Positions 1 to 12,391 of a DNA stretch of 64,000 bases are shown one piece after another. Below the pieces are notes generated by a model that searched no databases, was not told where the DNA came from, and saw only the letters and a list, made by a program, of their open reading frames with translations. Position 1 is the stretch's first letter. The number at the start of each line of letters is the position of its first letter. Both the position numbers and the translations under genes were made by a program. The stretch comes from Anaeromyces robustus (Eukaryota > Neocallimastigomycota > Neocallimastigomycetes > Neocallimastigales > Neocallimastigaceae), in NCBI GenBank assembly GCA_002104895.1, contig MCFG01000331.1, forward strand, positions 1-64,000. The letters run 5' to 3'.

Positions 1-374
1 TATAAAACCTTTTGGTCACAGTATCCATTTTATATACTTGTTAATGAAATTTAAGAAAAAAAATACTATTATTTTTAAAAAATATATAAATAAAAATATA
101 ATAATAAAAAAAAATAAAGTATGTTAATAATTTTTTTATTTAATTTTATGTTATTTTATTTTTATTTATTTTATTTTATTTTATTTTATTTTATTTTATT
201 TTATTTTATTTTATTTTATTTTATTTTATTTTATTTTATTTTATTTTATTTTATTTTATTTTATTTTATTTTATTTTATTTTAGAATATAAAAAATTAAA
301 TTTAATTGAATTAAATTTCTTTTTAACTTACACAACACAATTTTTTTTACAAATAAAAAATAATTTTTTAAACT

Positions 375-409
<35 letters not shown>

Positions 410-608
410 AAAAGAAAAACAGTTGAAAATAAATTTCGTCTACCATAAAAATTAAAATTTTTAAAATTTTATTTAATATAAATATATATAAAGAAAATAA
501 TACAGAAAATTTTATAAATATATTAATAATAATAAATTATTGGTTTATCGACTTTTCTTTAATATAGATATGACCCATATTTTTATTAATATATTTGTAT
601 ATTTGATC
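1..608. repeat. Duplicated block, copy A (identical to 21150-21757)
   Basis: Every base I compared matches 21150-21757 at a constant offset of 21149, including the long TTTTA array (about 150-288) and the T-run near 378-408. Copy B places it: it holds the tiny first exon of the PEX4-like gene plus about 580 bp of its 5' flank. Copy A ends inside TGATC (604-608), after which the sequence becomes LINE instead of the unique DNA that follows copy B. The left limit lies outside the window. Identical microsatellite and homopolymer lengths argue for a very recent event or an assembly artefact. Confidence 0.95.
9..28 (-). CDS. Second copy of PEX4-like exon 1 (partial, runs off the window)
   Basis: On the minus strand these 20 bases read ATG followed by codons for D, T, V, T, K and two bases of an R codon, exactly as in exon 1 of the PEX4-like gene at 21158-21177. 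The rest of this copy would lie left of the window. It could be a whole second gene or just an exon carried by the duplication. Confidence 0.5.
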
Positions 609-1599
609 ATGCTTCTATTCTTGTTGGGGATTTTAACATGAAAACAGTGGACCTTGAAGAAAAAATATCACCGATTAATGGTTGGATAATTTTACCTCTC
701 AATAGTTCAAGAATCTCTTGGGTTCAAGGTAATTTATCTTCAGATATTGATCATGCTTTGGTTAATTATAAAATGTTGAACCTTATATCTTATGCTTCCT
801 TTATTGATTATCACCCAGGTGCATTTCGAAAATATGTATTTCGAAAACTTGTATTTCGTAAAAGTGCATTTCGGAAAAAATGGCGCATTATAATGTAATA
901 AATAAATAAATTAATAAATAAATTATAAAATAAATAAATTATAAAGTAAATAAATTATTAAATAATAATAAATAAATTAATAATAAAAAATTAATAAAAA
1001 TAAATAAATAATAAATAAATTAATAAATAAAATAAATAATAAATAAAAAAAATTAAATAAAAAATAAATTTAATTATAAATTAATCAATATTATAAATAT
1101 AAAAGTATTTATTATTAAAAATATTTAAAATCATATTAATTGATACTTAAATTAACCATTTTTTATACGGTTTTAATATTCTAATATAAATTTCTTATTT
1201 ATTTTTAATTCTTGAAATTTTATTCTTCTCTTTTAATAACGTATTAGTATATTTAATAAATAACAATTGAAATATGCTGTTAATTATTATTATTAATCAT
1301 AAATTAGCGAATAATTTTTTATTTTATTATTATATATTAAAATGTAATTGTGTATACTTTATATTTTTGAATAAGACTTTAAAGTATAAATTATTAATAA
1401 AAAATAAATTAAGATATCAATATCAAAATCATATATATTTTAACAGTATTTTATTTAAAAATGTTTTCGAAATACAAATTTTCGAAATGCACCACCATCG
1501 CAAAATACAACACTCTAATAAATAATAATAATTAGGTTAGGCATTCTTATTAATACCTTTATAATAAAAAATAAAATAAAAAGAATAAATATTTTTTTT

Positions 1600-2245
1600 A
1601 ATCATTAAAAAATAAAATAAAACAAAATAAAAAATAAAAAAACATTTTTTTAAAAAAAATTAATAATAAAATAAATAAATGAAATAATAAATAAAGAAAT
1701 AATAAATAATTAATAATTAAATAAATGTTTTATTTTTCAACATAAAAAAAAAGAATATATTTTTTTTAAATATAAAAAAAAAAGAATATATTTTTTTTAA
1801 ACATTAAAAAAAGTAAAATAAAAATAAGTAAACATTTTATTTTTTAAACATTAAAAAAAGTAAAATAAAAATAAGTAAACATTTTATTTTTTAAACATTA
1901 AAAAATAAAATAAAAATAAGTAAACATTTTATTTTTAAGCATTAAAAAATAAAATAAACCAAAATAAAAAATAAAAAAAAAACATTTTTTTAAAATAAAT
2001 AAATAAAATAATAAATAAAGAAATAATAAATAATTAATAATTAAATAAATGTTTAAAAAATCAATTGTTTACTTATTTTTATTTTATTTTTTAATGTTTA
2101 AAAAAAAAAGTTTTCTTTTTTTTATATTTAAAAAATAAAACATTTATTTATTATTTATTTATTATTTCTTTATTTATTATTTTATTTATTATTAATTTTT
2201 TTTAAAAAAATGTTTTTTTATTTTTTATTTTGTTTTAATTTATTC
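1600..2245. repeat. Large imperfect palindrome plus tandem repeats inside the TIR element
   Basis: The arm at about 1605-1770 is the reverse complement of the arm at about 2080-2245, with high identity over about 150 bp despite simple composition. A third partial copy of the left arm lies at about 1960-2055. Between them a unit of roughly 45 bases (AACATTTTATTTTTTAAAC and flanks) is repeated about four times at 1810-1940. Transcribed, this would fold into a long hairpin. Confidence 0.75.
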
Positions 2246-2510
2246 GCCAAATTTTTGGTGGCTTTTATATTTACGTCATAAAATATCAACACAATTATTA
2301 TTAACGCCATAAATTAAATATATGGCTTTAAAAAAATTATAGAAATAAGCCACAAAACAATGACACAATTGTATATACGCCCCACGTAATTATACGTGAC
2401 TTAAAAATTTTTGCAAATTGCAACTTTATTTATTTAATTAATTATTATTTATTTATTTAATTTTTAATGAAATTAAGTGGCTTTAAATAAAAAATATTCA
2501 AGCCATTTTA
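2240..2510. repeat. Short GCCA/TGGC palindromes at the right side of the TIR element
   Basis: Several small inverted motifs stand out from the A/T background: CGCCAAATTTTTGGTGGC near 2244, a GCCATAA...TATGGC pair near 2310, and CACGTAATTATACGTG near 2384. Such subterminal repeats can be transposase binding sites in TIR elements. That role is inferred only. Confidence 0.4.
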
Positions 2511-2556
2511 CGAAATACAAGTTTTTTAAATACAAATTTTCGAAATGCAACTCTCG

Positions 2557-5500
2557 TCTCTGATCATAAACCAATGTTAGTATATTGTAAGAAAAATTTT
2601 GTTGATCTCTCCTTTACTCACCCAAAAAAGGTTGTTCAATGGAATAGAATTCGCTGTAAGGAAATGAAAAACGATATTGTTGACAATAACAAGTTTGCTA
2701 TTTTAAATAATGAGATCTTTAATAATCCTTCTCTTTCTATTGATGATCTAGTTGATAAGTTTATTAATACTTCTAATTCAATTGCAGAGGACCTTGAAAT
2801 TACATCTTCTACTGAAATTAGGAAATCAATGTTCCATATGTCACGTAATATTTACTGTCTTCAAAGAATCAAAAGCTTGAAGTATCGACAAATTAAAAAG
2901 AGCCATTTGGATTATGAACCTAATCAATTTATTATCCTTGTTGCATCTTATAATAAATTATGCCAATCTATTCATAAAAAATGTAATGAATTTAGAAGAC
3001 AAAACTATTTATTTTGGATTAAAGTAGGCTGCGAGGCTACCTTAAAAAATGACAGCAGAAAATCATGGTCATGGATTAAGAAGAATATTAAAAATAACAA
3101 TCAGGAGTTATTTATACCTCATCCTATCAGAGACCACCAAGATAACTTAGTGTATAGTACTAAAGATCAATTAGATGTTTGGTGCAATTATTATAAGAAA
3201 CTTAGTTATGACTCTACTGGACATAGCATGAATAAAAAATTCTGGAAGAATTCTCCCGCTATTAATCGTATAAAGAGTGGAAATAACATAGTATGGGATA
3301 TTAACCAAGATATCAGCATTGAAGAAATCAAAAAGGCCATCCTTTCTATCCCTAACTTTAAAGCCTCAGGTCCCGATGGTATCCCTATTGAATTTTATAA
3401 AGCTTTAATTCCTGATTCCTCTTCGAATGACTCTGTAAATAATGATTCCTATGTTCCGGCTGGTCTTAGTTGTTTCTATTTCTTAATTAATCGTATTTGG
3501 AATGGTGATTTTCCTATTTTTTGGAATAATGCATCCATTGTTTCTATTCCAAAAAAAGGCGATCTTTCTAATTGTGATAACTATCGTGGTATCTCACTTA
3601 TCAATAATGGTATTAAGATTCTTTCGAAAACTATTGCTTCTAGAATTTCTGAATATGGTATAAGTCATGGATTCATCAGACCAGAACAATTTGGCTTTCG
3701 GAATAAGGAAGAATGTATTAGTCTTTATATCTCTATTCTTTCTATTTGTCAAAGACGTAAATTCAAAGGGGAAGATACTTATATAGCTTTTCTGGACCTT
3801 AAAAAAGCTTACGATTCTGTGCCCATATATAACATCTTGTCGAAAATTTATACTCTTGGTATACAAGGAAAATGCTTTCAATTTTTGGAGAACTTATATC
3901 TGTCTTCTAAAGCTTGTGTTAAAATTAATGGACAATTTTCCGATTCTTTCAGAATACTTAAAGGAGTTCGACAAGGATGTCCCTTATCTCCTATACTTTT
4001 TAATTTGTTTATCAACGACATCTTCAACGATTGCCTGCATAATGGTGTGAAAATAGATACTGAATATTGTTGTGGAGGATTATTTGCTGATGATATTGTT
4101 CTTTGTGCCCCTAGTAAATCTCATATGAACAAACTTCTTCGTTTAGTTGGTAAATGGGCTAAGGAAAACGAGATGACTTTTGGAATTAATAAATGTGGCA
4201 CATTAGCTGTTAGACATGAAAATTCGGAATATATTCTTAGAGAGGACCCTACCTTTTATTTAACAGGAATCGCAATCCCTAAAACAGATTGTTATACTTA
4301 CCTTGGTGTTCCCTTTCACAAATCTCTAGATTTAAAATTCGTTATTAGTAAAATGAAAAATAAAGTTAGTAAGGCTTTGTTTTCAATTCAGGGTTTTTTA
4401 AAAAATGATCTGATTCCTATTCCTCTTAAAAGAACTTTATTCTCTGCAAAAGTTATTGGACAAGTTTTCTATTACGCGCCTTTGCTTGGTTCTAACAAAA
4501 ACAATACTAGTTCTACACAAACAATAATTAACAAAGGTTTTTATTGGATTTTAGGCTACTCGAAACCTAATTCTTTTGTTTCTATTTATTGCATCTCAAA
4601 AGAACTCAATATTCCTCCACTTTCTGGTAAATGTGCTTTAGCTCAGGTTAGATGTTTTAATAAGTGGAAGGACTCCAACTGCATTATCTCAAAGATAGTT
4701 AATAATGTTGCTACAACAAGAAAATGGACTTGGGACAAAGAAAGTAAAATATTAAATGATAAATTAAACAATATTTCATCCTCTACTAAAGAAATTATGG
4801 AATTCTATTGGGACAGAGACATGAACAGTGATAAATCAATTAAAGCTAAAACTTATAAATTGTACAAATTTGAAGAATCAAGAAGTTACTTAAAGCTTAA
4901 TCTAGAATTTCCTGAATATAGCAAAGGTTTTCGGTGGATACTTAGGGCAAGATGTGGATATAAAATTGATGCTAGAGTTGCAAAAGCTGCTAAAATGATT
5001 AATAATTCTTGTCCTAATTGTTGTTCATGTTGTTTCCATTGTGACAGTTATCAGAGAATTGATCATTGGTTTATAAATTGTTTCTTATTTAAAAATCTTC
5101 GTATTGATCACTTCTCTGATTTAGATAGAAATTTTTTTTATTTTTTAGATAGTCTTTTTAATAGTTTAGTTAGGACCAGTAATAACCCTAGTGTGGATAA
5201 TAGAATAAATAATATTGTTAAGGGTTATAAAAGTAGTAATAATAGTATAAGTAATATAGATATATTAGGTAGTAAAAAAATAGTTAATAGGTATAGAATA
5301 TATATTTTTTTAATTGGTGGTAGAGATTATGGTTTTAGTGATAGAATTAACAATAGTCCATACAAAAAGGAATGGGAATGTTTGTTTAAGTGTCAGACTG
5401 AATCTGGTACTTATTCAAAATCCCCATTCTTGTTGCGATCTGCGGCTCTATTGAATGATATCATGCCTGTTGTCTGTAAAAGACAACATATATTATTCAA

Positions 5501-5606
5501 TAAATTTAAAACCAACCTCTCCAGGAACGTCAATGCTGATAACACAGTAGGACAGCCTAGTAGGGCAAATGCCGATCCTATTTCCGACCCTAGTGGAATA
5601 GGATAG
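2557..5606 (+). pseudogene. LINE A reverse transcriptase ORF remnant
   Basis: An open frame of about 1010 codons follows the inserted element. It covers the end of the endonuclease domain (SDHKPM at the junction), the reverse transcriptase with KASGPDGIP, FLDLKKAYDS, GVRQGCPLSP and the catalytic FADD, then a C-terminal Cys/His cluster (CPNCCSCCFHC...H...C). It ends at the same residues as the complete copy. Compared with that copy it has scattered substitutions and a few residues missing near 5240. The N-terminal region and most of the endonuclease are lost or separated, so I treat it as a dead copy although this part of the frame is open. Confidence 0.9.
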
Positions 5607-5832
5607 ATCAATTTTACTTTAATTCTATATTTAGAATTAAGGGCTTGTATGGATTTATTGTTTTTAAATATTATTATACTTCTTTTTTTCCTCCAGTATT
5701 ATCTATTATTATCTATAATATTTTACTGGTTTTTATTTTTTTTTAGTATCATTTTTTTTCATTATGTGTTTTTTTTATGATTCATGTATTTTAATATTTA
5801 AATTCAATAAAGTTGACGTACAAATTGTGTGC

Positions 5833-5873
<41 letters not shown>

Positions 5874-5875
<2 letters not shown>

Positions 5876-6398
5876 AAATGGAAAATACACGTGATTTAAT
5901 TATTAATATAATCATAAAAATGTTCATTTAAATATCTTTTACAATCTTTTTTTATTATTTTTATTTAAGGACAATTTAATAAAAGCTTTATTATTTTATT
6001 AAAAATTGGTATATTAATCTATTATAATACTAAAAAGTAAGTTATTTTATAGGAAATGCATATTTTAATATATTAAATATAACTATATAATTAAATATTA
6101 AGTTATTTATTTAATGGAAAAAAATATAGTTTTTTGAAACAAAGGAATTAAATTAATTGAAAAAATTTTATTAAATCGAATTATTCTTATTTAAAATGAA
6201 AGATAATATTATAAAGTGTTTTTCTACTTTTCTTTTAATAAAATAGTAGTGATATAAATTTAAAAAACAAAAAATTGTTTATTTAATCGAAAATAATTTT
6301 TTTTTAAAAAGAGAAATTTATTAATGAAAAATATATTATGAAAATAAATTATTCTTAATTAAAATAAAGAAAAATACCATAAAGTTTTTTATAATTTG

Positions 6399-6432
<34 letters not shown>

Positions 6433-6721
6433 TTTTTTTTTTAAATAGTAGTGTCATTTATATATATTTTCTTATTAATTATTTATTTTTTTTTAATCAT
6501 AAAATTAAATATTAATATTTATTTATAATATATATATTAATTGATTAATCATTATATAAAAATAATATTTTATTTAAATTAATTGCATTGAAAATTAATT
6601 GTATATTATTAATTCTTTTATATTTTATTTTATTTTATTTTATTTTATTTTATTAAATTAAATTATATTATATTATATTATATATATTGTTTTATGCATG
6701 AATAAATCAATATTTTTACAG
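5874..6721. other. Intergenic DNA upstream of the HP1-like gene
   Basis: A/T-only sequence with T-runs and a TTTTA array near 6625-6655. It must contain the first exon and promoter of the HP1-like gene, because that gene's first visible coding exon starts with the TG of an apparent start codon. A GTAAGT at about 6036 is one possible donor. No other gene was seen. Confidence 0.5.
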
Positions 6722-7859
6722 TGAGCAAAAGACAAAGCAAAGAAAAGGATGATGATATTACTGATAATGAATCTATTGAATCAGAAGAAAATAATGAAGA
6801 AGAATATTCTGTAGAGAAAGTTCTTGATGTGAAAGTTGAAAAGGTATTATTTACAAAATTCATTTTTTTAATATAATTTTTAAATAAGAGAATAATAAAA
6901 TCTTTTCAGTATTTTTTTTTTTTTTTTTTTTTTTTTTGAATATTTAATAAATTATTATTAACTTATTATTTTGATTATATTTATTAAAATATTATTTTTC
7001 TTTTATTAAAATAAATTATTTATCTTGAATATACGAAATATTAATATCTTTAAGGGCCAAAAATATTATTTAATTAAATGGGAAGGTTATTCATCAGATG
7101 ACAATTCTTGGGAACGTGAAGAAGATTGTGTAAATATTCTTTTATAAATGAGATTTATTAAAACAATTTTTATGTTAAATATTTAAATAAAATTCATTAA
7201 TGTTTTTTTATCTATTAATATGTTCTATTAAAAAAAAAGGCTTGTAAAGATTTAATTGAAGAATTTTATAGAAATAGAGAAAAGCAGAAAAATAAAAAGA
7301 GAGAAAAGTCCTCATCTAAGGCTGTAGAAGAAGAAGAAGAAAAGAATAATAAAAAGAGAGTAATATATCATTACAAAGTTTAAATATATAATATAATATT
7401 ATTAAAAAACTTAATTTTTTGTTCTAATTTCTATATATTTTTTTATAATATATATTTTTTTGTAATATATATTTTTTTGTAATATATATTTTTTTGTAAT
7501 TTTTATTATCACATATTATAATATTATTATAATATATGTTTATTATTTTAAATTATTTGTCATTATGAAATATCAAAAGAAATCAACAGAAAGTAATGAT
7601 CAAAAATCAAAACAAAGAAAATCAGTTAAGACAGTAAAAGATGAAGAGGAATCGAAAAAAAAACCAAATGATAAATTAGATGTTACAAAAGATAAAGAAA
7701 AGGAAAAAATAGGTAAATTATTATAACTATTTTAAAATATAATTATGATAATAATAATAATAATGATAATAATATAATTGTAAATATAATAATAAATATA
7801 TCTTTTCTTTTTACTTTATAAAAATATTTTTCATTACATTTCTGTATTAATTATATATG

Positions 7860-7894
<35 letters not shown>

Positions 7895-8285
7895 GAATAT
7901 TATCATTGTTATGTACCAGAAGGACGACTTCCTTGGTCAAAATTACGTAAAGATTCATGGGAAAATTTAATTGATCATATTGAATCTATCGAAGAAGTAG
8001 ATGAATCAGTAAGCAAAAAATATAAGAATGAAATTATAAAACTAAAAGTTTATGTTCTTTGGAAGGATGGTGTTAGAAGTGTTCATAGTAACCAAGTAAC
8101 TAACGACAAATGCCCTAAAAAGGTAAAATAATAATTATAATTATAATAATAATAAATGTTTATATTTATTATTTCTTCATTAATATAATATAAATAATAA
8201 TATATAAATACTTGTTTTTTATTTATATTTTTTCTTATAGATGATTGAATTTTATGAAAACCGTATTAGTTTCTTAAAGAAATAA
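6722..8285 (+). CDS. HP1-family protein (chromodomain + chromoshadow domain)
   Basis: Heterochromatin protein 1 homologs bind methylated H3K9 through the chromodomain and dimerise through the chromoshadow domain. Exon by exon I read: an acidic N-terminus, a chromodomain with EYSVEKVLD, YYLIKWEGY and NSWEREEDC followed by KDLIEEFY, a Lys/Glu-rich hinge split over two exons, and a chromoshadow domain with LPWSKLRKDSWENLI, VYVLWKDGVRSVH and the closing IEFYENRISFLKK before the stop. The aromatic cage residues (Y of EYSV, W of KWEGY, W of NSWE) are present. Approximate visible exons: 6722-6843, 7054-7132, 7240-7358, 7579-7711, 7896-8121 and 8241-8285. The frame begins with TG just after a TTTTACAG acceptor and the next residues, SKRQSKEK, look like a protein start, so the A of ATG probably lies in an unseen upstream exon. 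It converges with the WD40 gene downstream. Confidence 0.85.
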
Positions 8286-8442
8286 ACCAATAAAATAAAA
8301 AGAAGAATATCATATAATATACAGCATATATTATTTAGTATATAATTACCAATTAATAAATGAAATTTAATTATTTTGTCATTTACATTATTTATATAAA
8401 AAATGTAAAGATGTCAGACAAGAGAATGCTATAATAATGATA

Positions 8443-8473
<31 letters not shown>

Positions 8474-9474
8474 TATATTAATTATTATTCTCGATGGGCT
8501 ATTCTATACATCGTTATTCCTAATAATATTATATTTATAATAATTTAATATCTTTATATAATATTATTTAATAATAATATTATTATTATTATTTCTATTA
8601 TTATTTTTTTTTACAATAAATCAATGAAGAAATATACTATTAAATATTAGTTTTTACTTATATATATATAAAATATTTAAATTTTATCTAAAAAAAAAAA
8701 AAATATGTATTAAAATTTTATTTTCATATTCACTTTTTTAACAAACAATTGAAATAATTTTCTTAATCTATATATAAGAATATTATTTAGATTAATTATT
8801 TCAATGGATTACTTTTTATTTTCTATTCATACTTTATTTTTTAAATTAAATCATTTGTAATGTATATTATATATATATATAATATTGTTTTTAATGATGA
8901 AAATGTATTAATTTTATAAAAATTTAATAAAAAATAAAATATACTTTTTTGTCTTTTTTTGTATCAATAATTTTAAAATTCATATATTCCATTTAATTTT
9001 GTTTTAAATTAAATTTTTATTGTATACATATTTAATTATTTTATTAAATTCGTTCAAACCTTATTTAAATATTTTGAAAAAAATTATGTATATATTTTTC
9101 AAGTATAAAATTTTATATTGCCAAAAAAAAAAAAAAAAAAATATTTTTGGTTTTATTAAAATTTAACATTTATTTCTAATACAATTTAAAAAATACAAAT
9201 AAACGATGAACTATTAAAATTAAAAATTAAAATTAAAAAGTATTTCTTTTTATATATTTTAAATATTATACTATGTATTATAATAAATTGTAAATAAATA
9301 AAATAAAAAATAAAAAACATGTTAACCATGTTAATATTATCTAATCTAATAATCTATTTATTATTAATAAATAAAAAAATCAATTTTAATACTAATGAAA
9401 AAATGAAAAAAAAAAAAATGAAGAATTTTAATGATTTCATTATTACATTCTATTATATAATTTGTAATTTAAAT
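8286..9474. other. Intergenic spacer between convergent genes
   Basis: About 1.2 kb between the stops of the HP1-like (+) and WD40 (-) genes. It holds only A/T homopolymers, an AAT array near 8445-8475 and TA-rich tracts. No coding or structured element was seen. Confidence 0.6.
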
Positions 9475-11637
9475 TTATTCAGTCCATATACAGATTTTTG
9501 AATCTTCACCACCAGTGATAATGAAATTATGCTTTTATTTATTTAATATTATGCATATATAATATTATGGTTATTGATAATCGTAATAAATATATAAAAT
9601 ATATAAATTTAATAATTAATCATATTAAAAAGAAAAAAAAATTGAATAAATAAATAAATAAATGTATATATATCATCTACTTACTTCATGATTCCATGTA
9701 CAGGCTCTAACAATATCAGAATGACCACCCTTCATTAAACCACATAATTGAATAGTAGTAGCACCAACATGGAATACTCCGATTTCACCACTTTATAATT
9801 TAAATAATATTTATTATTTATTTAGTTCGTTAGTTATTTAAATTTATAAAATTTAATTATATGATAAAAGATTTTAAAATAAATTATATATAATTAAAAG
9901 TAATATTGTTTTGTATTAATACTTTTCACATCCAGCAATTAAATATAAACGTTGATTAATGTTATCATAATGGCAATCAATAATATATGAAATTGGAAGT
10001 TCTGGATGTGCTAATAATGATCTGATATCACCAAATTCATTAACGACATCACCCTTTTATCAAGGAAAAATTATAGATTCATATAAGATAAAATAACAAA
10101 AAATATAATTATTAATATTGTTAAATTATAATAATAATAATAATAATATTAATATTAATATTATTATTAATATAAATATTTACTTCATCAGAGGTATACA
10201 TTGAAAAAGTTTCAACATGTGTTAATGAATATAAATATTCATATTCTGGACCGAAATAACCCAATGTATTAATTGAATCGGCTGTAATAACAAATTGAAG
10301 TGAATCATCTTCATTTAATGAAGTAACATCAAATAAAGAAATTAAACCATCAGTGGAACCTTGATTATATTTAATTAATTATATGAGTTTATATAGTAAT
10401 TGGTTAAAGATTTAAAGTTTTCATGAATTATATTTATTATTTTTTATATAAATGATATAAATATATACCAGTAACCATATTACAATCAGTATTTGGTTTG
10501 AAACTAATATATTTTTAATAATATATAATATAGAAATATTTTTATATGTTATTTATATTAGAATTAATAATTATTTTTGTTTTTTCAAATATATATACTT
10601 TGGTTATATTATGTTTTTTAATTTTGATATATTTTAATTGTCATTTGTTATTTTTATATAATATTTACCGAACCTATTATATTAAATATTTTTAATACCA
10701 AATTACAAAAAAATAATAATAAAAATATACAATTAGTATATTTAATAAATTAAAATTGAATATGTATTATAATAATATCGTACTTGAGTAATATCATCAG
10801 AATGTGAATCTGGAAATTGAGCACATAATTTATCACCATTAACATCCCTTTATATTATATTAACAAAAATTTCATAAATGTAAAAAAGAAATTTCAATAT
10901 TATATTTTAATATTGAATATTAATAATAAATTAAATATTGATTTATTATTATATTATTACAATTGTAAATTTTATATAATGATTAAATGATTAAATATGT
11001 ACCATAAATAAATAATAGCATCTTCACCAATAAGTTCTGTACCCTTTATTTTAATTTAAATTTAATCGTTTTATATTATAATATATAATTTAATTTATAT
11101 TCAATTATTTTTTCATTATATATTATTACATTATTTTATAAACATTTTTATTGATTATAAAATTTATAGTAATTAAAAAATAAAAATAATAATAGTAATA
11201 ATAATAATAATAATAATATTGAAAAAAAGCAATTATTATAATATTGAATTATCAAAATAACTTACAGCTGCTAAGACTGTTTGTGTTGGATTTACGTCAA
11301 ATGAAAGAATAGCTGAAGGTAAATTAATAACTTTTGCTGGTTGTTGACTAGCACGAACATCCCAAATATTTATAGTTTTATCTTTTGAAGATGTTAATAA
11401 AGTATTTTGATTAATATATTTAGCTTCAGTAATAGTATCTCTATGACCAATTAATTCTTGTAATGGTTGTAAAGTATTGGTATCATATATATAAATATTT
11501 TTATGGGTATTAACAGTGAAAGTAGTATAATCAATGGTTGGTGCAATACCAATAACATATTGTCCATTTTGTGGTAAAGAAATAGAATTTCTCATAAAGA
11601 GTTTTGGACATGAAGCAATTGATATTGTGTCAGTCAT
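9475..11637 (-). CDS. WD40-repeat protein, WDR89-like
   Basis: Eight exons can be read on the minus strand, with GT donors and AG acceptors (roughly 11637-11267, 11045-11005, 10856-10790, 10510-10470, 10360-10190, 10060-9930, 9795-9690, 9530-9475). Exon 1 gives 124 residues with WD repeats ending LQELIGHRDTITEAKYIN and KTINIWDVR. Later exons give GTELIGEDAIIYLW, FKPNTDCNMVTG, a strand with GLISLFDV, and SGEIGVFHVG followed by GHSDIVRACTWNHE, then FIITGGEDSKICIWTE and the stop. The GHSDIVR.W and TGGEDSKI pairing and the overall size fit WDR89-type proteins, whose exact role is not well defined; it is probably a beta-propeller scaffold. It is divergent from the GCP2 gene 1.8 kb away. Confidence 0.82.
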
Positions 11638-11800
11638 TTTTTAATATTTATTTATTTATATTAAATTTATGATTATTAAACTAGATTTAAGATTTTATAT
11701 ATGTTTTTATATTATGTACTATAAAATTGATATAATAAAATTGAATTTTTAATAATTTTATTATCATTTAAGTAAATATAATATATACAATATATTATTA

Positions 11801-11832
<32 letters not shown>

Positions 11833-11988
11833 TTTTTTTGTAAATTATTAATAAGAATTTGAAGTAGCAAATTATATAATAAAAAATATATATATACGTT
11901 AATAATAATTAATATGTTATAACAATAAATTTAATTATTTATTTTTATATTATAATAGTATTATATAAATTTAAAAAAAAAAAAAGAC

Positions 11989-12081
11989 ATGAATGATTTA
12001 TTAAATACTTTTATTTTAATTATATTAATAGTATCAATATATATTATTATTACATTAAAATGGTATATTTCAAAAAGATAG
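11989..12081 (+). CDS. Possible 30-residue single-span membrane peptide
   Basis: An ATG at 11989 opens 30 codons ending TAG. The peptide starts MNDLLNT, has a hydrophobic Ile/Leu stretch of about 19 residues, then KWYISKR. The shape (short luminal end, one span, basic tail) resembles tiny tail-anchored proteins, but I recognise no family. Short Ile-rich ORFs arise easily in DNA this rich in A/T. Confidence 0.2.
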   Translation: MNDLLNTFILIILIVSIYIIITLKWYISKR

Positions 12082-12352
12082 TTTTAAACTATCTATATAT
12101 AGATATTTAACAATAATATTATTAAAATTTAGAATTATTTTTTTTTAAAATAAAAATGTTAAAAAAAATTGATTAAATAATTTGATTTAAATGTCCAATA
12201 ATAATCAATATACTATAATATATTGTTAATATAAATAATTATATAAAATTGTGTAACAAAAAAAAAAAAAAAAAAAATAAGGAAAATTATAAAGTTTATA
12301 CTTATTATTATTATTTAATATTATTTAATATTACTTATTAGTTATTGTTTTA

Positions 12353-12391
<39 letters not shown>

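Larger units (their letters stand above)
819..2556. mobile_element. Composite non-autonomous DNA transposon (TIR element) inserted in LINE A
   Basis: Comparison with the intact LINE at 51060-51130 shows the target reads CCCAG then TCTCTGATC; here the two halves are separated by 1738 bp. The left end begins GTGCATTTCGAAAAT and the right end is its inverted match ending CGAAATGCA at about 2549. The terminal inverted repeat is about 44 bp and may extend further on both sides. A second inward-facing end closes with CGAAATGCAC at 1492, so 819-1492 is by itself a TIR unit of 674 bp and 1493-2549 may be a second one. There is no transposase gene. No clean target-site duplication is visible; about seven extra bases (ACTCTCG) lie between the right end and the LINE. 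Confidence 0.85.
604..5873 (+). mobile_element. LINE (non-LTR retrotransposon) copy A, 5'-truncated and split by an insertion
   Basis: The sequence starts in the middle of the endonuclease domain (ILVGDFNMK from about 620) and runs to a 3' UTR and poly(A) run at 5837-5873. It is very close to the complete copy at 47773-52269 on the other strand, including the 3' UTR and an AATAAA signal shortly before the tail. About 950 bases of ORF found in copy B are missing at the 5' side. The junction with the host block has a 5-base overlap, TGATC. I see no target-site duplication: the DNA before 604 and after 5873 do not match. A 1738-bp foreign segment (819-2556) interrupts the reading frame in the endonuclease region. 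This copy cannot make the full protein. Confidence 0.93.

Noticed and set aside
1274-1525. 83-codon plus-strand ORF inside the TIR element
   Set aside because: Ile/Asn/Phe/Lys only, crosses the internal end of the element, no domain; chance ORF.
6678-6863. Minus-strand Ser/Leu/Phe ORF
   Set aside because: Shadow of the acidic HP1 exon on the other strand.
6722-8285. Chromodomain of an LTR retroelement integrase
   Set aside because: A chromoshadow domain follows and no integrase or protease is nearby; this is HP1.
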